Assembly (NCBI GenBank): GCA_037043455.1
Contig: JAWPHD010010270.1
Coordinates: 1-64,000, forward strand
Reading direction: 5' to 3'
DNA from: Cyrtodaria siliqua
Lineage: Eukaryota; Mollusca; Bivalvia; Adapedonta; Hiatellidae
DNA: 64,000 bases
Both the position numbers and the translations under genes were made by a program. Shown one piece after another: positions 57,174 through 64,000 of the stretch. The notes beneath the pieces were generated by a model. The model searched no databases. It was not told where the DNA came from and saw only the letters and a program-made list of their open reading frames with translations. Position 1 is the stretch's first letter; each line of letters begins with the position of its first letter.

Positions 57174-60100
57174 CTGCAGGTGCACTTTTAAATGTAAATT
57201 ATGTTTGAACAAACTGCGGCCTTATACATATATTGCTTACAAGAGACAAACAAATACATGAATCTTTTATTAGTATTACTTACAAGAGACAAGCACATAC
57301 ATAAATATTAGCCTGACGATATATCTCTTTACTACCATTGCTTACCAGAAACAACAAAATACATAAACATTAACCTCACGATATACTTCTTTACTAGTAT
57401 TGCCTACCAGAGACAAACAAATACATTAACATCCGTATATATATCTGTAATAATAAATGCTTTATTTACTGATGGTAACTCAATCAATTTACAACAATTG
57501 TTCTCCCTTATTTCTGTTCTGTTATTAATTACAATTAAATGAAATACATAAACAGTAATCTCACGATATGATTATTTGCTATTTTGCTGCTATATTCGGA
57601 GTCATAAACGTGAATCGGGGTGAAATCACTATGCAAGATGGTCCAATACATGCACATATAAGCCAAATGGTCTATAATGTGTTACTATGACAACAACGTT
57701 CGCCCCACCATCACAAAAGTCGATTGCGCCGAACGTTGCTACATGTGTACGTCTTCTTCTTAAACATTCCAGCGGTATACTGAACACATTGACACACGTA
57801 AACACTGACATATGATTCGAAACAATGGACAAACAAGAGTTAACGGACATTTATATATGCATAATATACATAAAATAAACAATAAAAAGGGAAACATCAG
57901 GAACCTGCTATGTATTTGTCCACTGTGCTTGTGTCGGATATATTTGCAATCTCAATCAGTTTGAGGATGTCAATGACGGCCGCATTGACGAAATCTCCAA
58001 ACTGCAAATTGAGAAGACGGTCTATGGTGCCGATAGCAGCATTGTTCCTGAAAAATCAATCATACAACATATACACAACAACATAAACGAAACAAACAGT
58101 ATGAACAAACACCCACACACACACACACATAATACCTTATTTTGAAACAGTACAGAAAACAAATAAACTTACATTTAACAAACACAATATATTGTTTAAA
58201 ACATTGATTGATTGATTGAATTGGATTTTATAGTCGCACCAACAGCTAAGGTCATATGGGGACTTTCCAGCTTCCATTGGTGGAGGAAGACCCCGGGTGC
58301 CCCTCCGGGCAATTTTAGTGCACGGGCGGGCACCTGGGTAGAACCACCGACGTTCCGCAAGCCAGCTGGATAGCTTCCTTACATAAGGGATCGAACCTAC
58401 AGCGGTGAGGGGCAAGTGATTTCATGTCAGAGACGTTAACCACTCGGCCACGGACGCCCCCGTTTAAAACATAACGGTTCACTCTTTAACATGCAACAAA
58501 AGCCATTTAAGGAAGAAAGAAGTCGTATCAGAAAAATAATAAACAAAACAATCAAACAAATGGGTCAATGATTTCCCTTCAAACAATTAACTAGTAGGTC
58601 ATCGTGACCTACATTCTATATTTGACTTATGTTTTAAATTACGTTTCCCAATTAAAATTGTTAAAATGTTTACCTCTAAAAACGAGAAAGCATATGATCA
58701 GGTGGTGACCTAATTTTGCGGTAGTTGTGCTACTTTTAAGGTCGCATATACCTATTTGTGTAAAATAGCCAAAAAACATTTAATAATTTCGCTGTGAGAT
58801 GGTTATTATCTGGGTGGCCTTAAACTGAGGCTTGTATCACGTATGAACAAGCTGTCTTCAAATGCGAATCAGTAGGTGACCTTGACATCATTTTAACGTT
58901 GATTATTGTTAACGGTTATATCAGCCTATTTGTGAATTGTTTTGACCTAATTTTTAAAAAGTAGGTCACATTATCTGAAAACAATCAGTTTTAAGTTCAT
59001 TTACATAAGTGTGTTAAATGACCTAAATTTGGAATAGTCGACTGGTAAATCTTGAACATTGTCACTATAGTAGAGTGGGTTAGTGGGTACAGAATATCTT
59101 GGGTAAACCGTCTAAATTTAAAATGAAAGGAAATGTCTATTTAGTTTCTGATTTAGATTTACCCTTTTAGTTGTACGACAGCAAAATTTCTAAAATAATT
59201 GTCCTACAACCGTGAATTGCTTAATGGTTATTTTTTCATCAATATTTACATAATTTCACTGTATCCCTATAGTGCCAAGACTTTAACAAGTTAACTTACT
59301 TGATGATTATATTTTGACTTTTGTTCCTAACATTGGTTATAACAGCAAACATGCATATCTCAATATGTTGTGCAAGTTGGATGTTTTGCACAAAAACGCA
59401 CCTCATTCGAATAGTAACGAATCTTTTTTTTTCTGAGGTGTTGCATAGAAAAATGCACCAAATTATTTCGCCGCTGCATAATGTATGCTTATTTGATATA
59501 AACGGTGTTCCATTAGCGATGGCGATGGTACGATGGCGATGACGCGATGGTCCATCGCGTCATCGCCATCGTACCATCGCGCATCGACTTGTAAGGGTCG
59601 ATACGCGACGGTACGATGGCCCTAACGTAACACCGTAGATAGCTTCAAGCATGGACATTTCTAATATAATCTTAAATACACGAGCTGAGAAAACTGAATT
59701 TAAACAGAAAAGTATCCTATGATTTTATACACACCAATGCACTCTACTATTATTTATAAACGAGGATAAAAAGTGCCCAATTTAAAGAATCCGTTATGCA
59801 GCTTTTCAGTCCAATCGTTTACATACATATTTTAACATCTGGGCAAGTGACCTTTCAGTGAGGGCAAGTGGACTTTTGAAATATACTTGCCCAGGACTAG
59901 TCCCCATTTTATATTTTCGTGCGGCATTTATAAATTACTACAAAAGCAAGAAGAATTGGCATAACTTCGGCAAATATAGATTTGATTTTAAAATAAAAAG
60001 TTGTATGTTTTAACTTCGATCTTAGAATAACTTCGATCTTAGAATTAACGAATTATTGAATTGAATTGTTATATTCGCCTCCCACAGAAACAAAGTTATA

Positions 60101-60315
60101 TGACATATACACATTAAAAGTACACATCGTAATATTGACTGTATATTTTTTTGAGCATTTATTTTACCCCATCCACTTATGTTAAGTTGAACAAACAGAG
60201 GTACCGAGCACAATGCCAATGGTATACGAAGAAATGTATACATTAAACACGAAAAGCAACCTTACCGGTAATAGTCCAATCCTTCCAGATTGGACAAATT
60301 GACTTTTTCGGACAT
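56713..60315 (-). CDS. Unrecognised three-exon gene, 217-residue product
   Basis: Exons 60315-60266, 58047-57905 and 57173-56713 join with matching phases (2, then 1) to 654 bp. Exon 3 is open only back to 57198 and has no ATG in its first 100 codons, so it needs an upstream exon, and exons 1 and 2 supply exactly the right frame. The product starts MSEKVNLSNLEGLDYYR; residues 18-105 look helical and conserved in style (FGDFVNAAVIDILKLIEI, NIHFDNLDLVGQIDVQKLAD). Residues 113-120 (NTRKRKLS) form a nuclear-localisation-like stretch, LPDAKPLPDAK is a small internal duplication, and residues 140-217 are basic and cysteine-containing (SQSCCGKMC). Three overlapping AATAAA signals follow about 60 bases after the stop. 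The exon 2 donor (GCAG|gttcct) is weak; without splicing, translation would stop at GGT TCC TGA. I do not recognise the family. Confidence 0.65.
57230..57445. repeat. Three to four tandem units of about 75 bp in intron 2 of the unnamed gene
   Basis: Units share gcttacaagagacaaacaaa, acataaatattagcctgac and gatatatctctttactac; a partial unit recurs near 57540. Confidence 0.8.
57905..58047 (-). CDS. Unnamed gene exon 2
   Basis: The acceptor gatttttcag|GAAC is strong. Forty-seven codons run from NNAAIGTIDRLL to DKYIA with no stop, ending at GCAG|gttcct (phase 1). Alternating hydrophobic residues suggest helices. Confidence 0.65.
58105..58130. repeat. CA microsatellite
   Basis: A short CA run 60 bp upstream (transcript sense) of exon 2 of the unnamed gene. 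Confidence 0.85.
58204..58461 (-). mobile_element. tRNA-derived SINE, minus-strand copy
   Basis: It matches the 42324 copy: tail attgattgattgaattgg, body acgttccgcaagccagctgg, B box gggatcgaacc and A box ccactcggccac. It lies in intron 1 of the unnamed gene, in transcript sense. Confidence 0.88.
59503..59638. repeat. Short foldback with GATGGCGAT arms
   Basis: Two arms of about 32 bp (ggtacgatggcgatgacgcg and its complement) meet at 59552; the outer flanks acggtgtt and aacaccgt are also inverted, suggesting a tiny TIR element. Confidence 0.8.
60266..60315 (-). CDS. Unnamed gene exon 1
   Basis: The exon encodes MSEKVNLSNLEGLDYY and the first two bases of Arg17. The start has A at -3; the donor is CCG|gtaagg, a good consensus. 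Confidence 0.65.
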
Positions 60316-60480
60316 ATTTCTTAAAATTTCCTGAGAGTGATGTGAGTGCGTACAGATAATTGGAACCAATATGGCACTAAGAGAACGTTGCCCGGGAACG
60401 TTGCCCGGACTACGTTTCTATGCTGACAACGTTACGTCGTGACGTCAGTTCCGCTTTCAATAATCTACGACTCATTTTCT
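60316..60480 (-). promoter_or_regulatory. Putative promoter of the unnamed gene
   Basis: A perfect CRE/ATF palindrome TGACGTCA lies at 60440-60447, 125 bp upstream of the ATG. Between them a directly repeated GAACGTTGCCCGG (about 60393-60419) contains GTTGCC half-sites resembling RFX X-box halves. No TATA box is evident. Confidence 0.4.
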
Positions 60481-60894
60481 TAGTCAAGTTATTTCCAATC
60501 CAATTATGTACTTTTATAGCAACTTTCGGGAAAAATAGTTTTTGAAAAAAAATAATTAGTACAGGTGCAGTGAAAAAATAATACTCTAGAGTGGGTTCGG
60601 GTCAGTTCGGACGGCGGCATCGCCCGGACACGTGCTACAAATCATATTCCTTTTATTTCATTGCTAAAATCCAAGCTTAAAAAAAATGGTTTTATATTTT
60701 AGCCATATCACTGAGATATTGTACAGAGTTTTCCTTCGCGACTGCCTGTGTTTCGAGAAATTGAAAATATAAGCCGCTATATTCATTCTATTACTGAATT
60801 TGTACAGAAATATAAGGCGTCACCATGTGATCGATATGAGCCGATGTAATTCCTAGAGACTAGCAGTGTTGTAGATGTCTTCTTTATTCTCTGA

Positions 60895-61035
60895 TTCTAG
60901 TGTGAGGTGCAGTTTTCCATAAAACTCACGGCGTCCAGTTAGTTTTTCGTCATAACTTGCATTTGTTCAATCATTAATATTAATTATAAGAATTGTATAA
61001 AGCAAATAGTGTTTGCATATTATTAATTGTTGATG
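60895..61035 (-). repeat. Inverted fragment of the 8735/41988 MITE family
   Basis: The block ctcacggcgtccagttagtt onward, with taacttgcatttgttcaatc, is the reverse complement of the other two copies. Confidence 0.7.
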
Positions 61036-61252
61036 CTTTTGCACCAATAATATATTTAAACCTATGGTACGAAAAAAATGAAAAATCTAAATGTTATTTA
61101 ATTATATGCAAGCATGTTTAAAGTAATACTGGATAAATAAATCGAGGCGCTAATTTCAATGATGTGATCAAGATTGCTAACATGTGAAATTTAGTTATTA
61201 ATATCTGTATAGTCTTTCAAAAGGAAAGTTAATCCAATATAAAAGAAATAGT

Positions 61253-61854
61253 AACTCTTCTTCAAATTTTCGAACACTTCGAGAAAAAACACAGAAATAC
61301 AACTTTAAGTAAAATCCATCTTCTTGTTTAAATGGCTGACGTTATGACCATACTCAGCCATTTAAACAACAAGATGGATTTTACTTAAAAGTTGTATTTT
61401 TGTGATTTTTCGCATAACGTCAGCCATTTAAACAACAAGATGGATCATAACGTCAGCCATTTAAACAACAAGATGGATTTTACTTAAAAGTTGTATTTTT
61501 GTGATTTTTCGATCATAACGTCAGCCATTTAAACAACAAAATGGATTTTACTTAAAAGTTGTATTTCTGTGATTTTTCGATCATAACGTCAGCCATTTAA
61601 ACAACAAGATGGATCATAAAGTCAGCCATTTAAACAACAAGATGGATTTTACTTAAAAGTTGTATTTTTGTGATTTTTCGATCATAACGTCAGCCATTTA
61701 AACAACAAGATGGATTTTACTTAAAAGTTGTATTTCTGTGATTTTTTTATCATAACGTCAGCCATTTAAACAACAAGATGGATTTTACTTAAAAGTTGTA
61801 TTTTTGTGATTTTTCTTGAAAAAGAACAAGTGTTCGAAAATTTGAAGAAGAGTT
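61253..61854. mobile_element. Foldback element whose right arm has expanded into tandem copies
   Basis: Identical 26-bp ends (starting aactcttcttcaaattttcg) are inverted. The left arm holds one copy of the inner unit; the right side holds about six tandem copies of cagccatttaaacaacaaga with acttaaaagttgtatttt. Confidence 0.88.
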
Positions 61855-62012
61855 CTCTTGTTGCTCTCGCTTCTGCCAAGTCATTGAGTACCTTCATTGT
61901 GGCTTTCTAGGTATTTACACGAGCATATTTGTGTTTTACTTATATTGCCTATTGATGCTGCCTTGTTGGTTAGAGATAAGATCAAGGCGGGGATTTCTTT
62001 ATTTACACTGTC

Positions 62013-62490
62013 CTGCTTTAAGATCAGACTACACCAATTACCAACCAATCAGCGGGCAGGGAAAAAGTTCCAGGGTAAATTCGGAGCTATTACACAGAAT
62101 CTCTTAATTTTGATTGGTTGTCAAGGTAAACAAACCAAAAAATCTTGCTAAAAAATTAAAATTCAACTTTTGAAGAGTACTTATAAAGGTTAAATCATAC
62201 ATTTGTGCAATGTATTCATAATGTAATGCATTATCAAAGAAAGAAGTATATTTTACATTTTCCTCATGTTTCTACATGCAAGTAGGTGGGTCAGCACCAT
62301 CCGACCCAAACAGCTTTTTCAAAACATACTCAATGTATGGCTTCTGTATGTTTTTTTGATAAAACTAAGATAGGTCTTTCAAAACAAGTAATACAAAATA
62401 TAGCTTCCTATATTAGGGAACTCAGTACAGAGCTTAGAGCTATAAGGTAGGCCTATGGAAAATGAATTGGTGTAGTATGACCTTAATGGG
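62013..62490. mobile_element. Probable TIR element of about 480 bp
   Basis: The left end with cagactacaccaatt pairs with aattggtgtagtatg at the right over about 22 bp with mismatches. Confidence 0.55.
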
Positions 62491-62499
62491 ATGAAGTAG

Positions 62500-62760
62500 G
62501 GTAAGTGCGAGGTTTGGTGCACCCTAGAACCGGTTTAAACCCCCAGTGGCATTTGTTGCCACTGACCGTTCCAAGGCGGTAGCTCTATTGTCAACCCTTT
62601 TGTGTTTGTGATGTCGTTTGCATTTTTTATTACTTTTGCCTTCTCGTTTGTCTGTTTGCGCGTTTGTTTTTGTGTTTTGTGGTTGACTGTCGTCCTTGAA
62701 TGCTGCTTTCCCTGTCCGATATTTGTATCTTTCTTACTATTATTTTATATATGAAATTTA
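62500..62760 (+). repeat. Dispersed repeat containing the 7003-7050 sequence
   Basis: The stretch ccaaggcggtagctctattg to gtgatgtcgtttgca is inverted at 7003-7050; the flanks have ccactgaccg and cttctcgtttgtctgtttgc. Confidence 0.7.
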
Positions 62761-63424
62761 GATTAAAGCTTGAAATAAAAACATAAACAAATGCTTTTTC
62801 TTGATATATGATTATTTTGACTTAGTGGCATCATGACTGATTTCCCGAAATACATTAGGAGTTTAAAATTGGCGCTTTGTTTGTTTCAAGAAAGTGCTAT
62901 ATAAGAACAAATAGTTTTAGATAGTTTACATCGTCTGTGTGCGCGAACGTGCGTGAGAGCGTGCGTGAGTGCCCGCGTGTGCGTGCTTGCTTCTTAGGAT
63001 TATAGTCTCTCCGCCATTGTACCAAATGAAGAATCCATTAAGGAACGGAACTTTTGAGAGTGGACTACATATTGGGAGAATCTCTTACAGCTGGCATCAG
63101 TGTTGATTCAGTGCAGATTGCTCGACGCCTGATATCAAAACTGAAACTTTCAATTATTATCATTAGATTGTATGACACTATATCATTTTCCATTCAACTT
63201 CCTTAACATAGGCTTCATTTGTGACACTGTAAAGGTTCACCGAAGCTTTATTAACGTCTAACTAGTGGTGTCACTTGGCCTCGGGCTCAGAGAGACACGG
63301 ATACTGAAGCTTCGGGAAACAACATCCGGTTTGTAGGGTGATTCTTCGGTGATTCAAATAACAGGACCAATCTGAAAAGGTAAAGAAATTAAACGCATGG
63401 CGGAGTTATTCTTGTCATATAACA

Positions 63425-63700
63425 TTGTGTTATTATATTGAAGATGCGTGCCAAGTTTTAAAGCCGAAGGATATGATTCTAGGCTCTAAATGTGTAACAG
63501 ATATTGACCATATTTTATATATTTTAGCGCTTCTCTATAAAATGTATATTTATTCTTGCAAATTGAGAAAATGTCTTCGAATCTACTCTGTGTATATAGA
63601 ACAAGTTAAAAGATTTAGAAATATTGAATTGTTCTCAATATATAATGTACCCCTTAGAAAAAGGTAATATTATTAAAAAAAGGTGGATTGTGATTCAGGA
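63425..63700 (+). pseudogene. Probable LINE fragment, C-terminus of the polymerase ORF
   Basis: Eighty codons include LKPKDMILGSKCVTDIDHIL, LLYKMYIYSCKLRKC and QVKRFRNIELF. The K..I......K..P....F...VK..Y..E pattern resembles the C-terminal end of several LINE reverse-transcriptase ORFs. No RT motifs are present upstream. Confidence 0.4.
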
Positions 63701-63959
63701 TATGCTTTAAACTATAGGTTACTTAGCAGTAATTAGCAATACGTTATATGGTAAAATCATTCCATGTATGACTAAATTCTTAATAGAGAACAGAGAGGTA
63801 TTATTACAAATAACACTTGTATGAGGTCGTAACAATCACGTCTGTATTGTATGTCAAAAATGTATGTACACTTTATATTTGAAATAAAATGTTAAAAACA
63901 AAAAAGTTTCAAAGCTTTCCGACAACTCTTTTTTTGAGAAATGAGAATTTGTTTTTTAA

Positions 63960-64000
63960 CCAAAACGCCTTGACGGACGGACGGACAGACCGATGGAAAT
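63960..64000. repeat. Start of a gacggac-type dispersed repeat at the window edge
   Basis: The last bases read ttgacggacggacggacaga, typical of the repeat ends seen at 19360 and 49860. Confidence 0.5.

Overview
The window looks like a stretch of an animal genome, most likely a bivalve mollusc. It is AT-rich, genes are split into short exons with GT/AG introns of 0.2 to 4 kb, and intergenic and intronic DNA is packed with tandem satellites carrying 'ttatggccctt' and 'gtccgtccgtccg' motifs, tRNA-derived SINEs and terminal-inverted-repeat elements of the kind seen in clams and mussels. The species assignment is an inference from repeat style and protein similarity recalled from memory; no database was consulted.

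Three multi-exon genes can be assembled with matching splice phases. (1) CLN5, minus strand, five exons from 24641 down to 13264 (336 codons plus stop), encodes a secreted/lysosomal glycoprotein. (2) COMMD6, plus strand, eight exons from 24765 to 37987 (200 codons plus stop), encodes a COMM-domain subunit of the endosomal Commander complex. These two start codons lie head to head, 123 bp apart, with a CLEAR-like E-box between them. (3) An unrecognised minus-strand gene of three exons, 60315 down to 56713 (217 codons plus stop), has matching phases and poly(A) signals just after the stop. In addition a secretory signal-peptide exon occurs twice (1184-1285 and 5867-5968) inside a tandem duplication at the left edge; the rest of that gene was not identified.

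Layout: 1-7000, a tandem duplication whose second copy has an internal deletion; 7000-13100, a decayed coding-like fragment, satellites, a SINE and a MITE; 13264-24641, CLN5 with introns filled by satellite-bearing inverted-repeat elements, one of which carries about ten perfect inverted AGGTCA sites; 24642-24764, the shared promoter; 24765-38200, COMMD6 with introns holding minisatellites, foldbacks, a mariner deletion derivative and TTAA-flanked MITEs; 38200-47600, mostly gene-free with SINEs and MITEs; 47600-52400, foldback and mariner-type elements; 52667-55595, a 2.9-kb array of an 18-bp unit; 56600-60480, the unnamed gene; 60500-64000, foldbacks and a decayed LINE.

Functionally, CLN5 acts in the lysosome and COMMD6 belongs to the machinery that retrieves cargo from endosomes, so the shared promoter would join two parts of the endolysosomal system. 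The unnamed gene has a basic, nuclear-localisation-like stretch and gives no further clue to its role. No bacterial, phage, CRISPR or viral features were seen.
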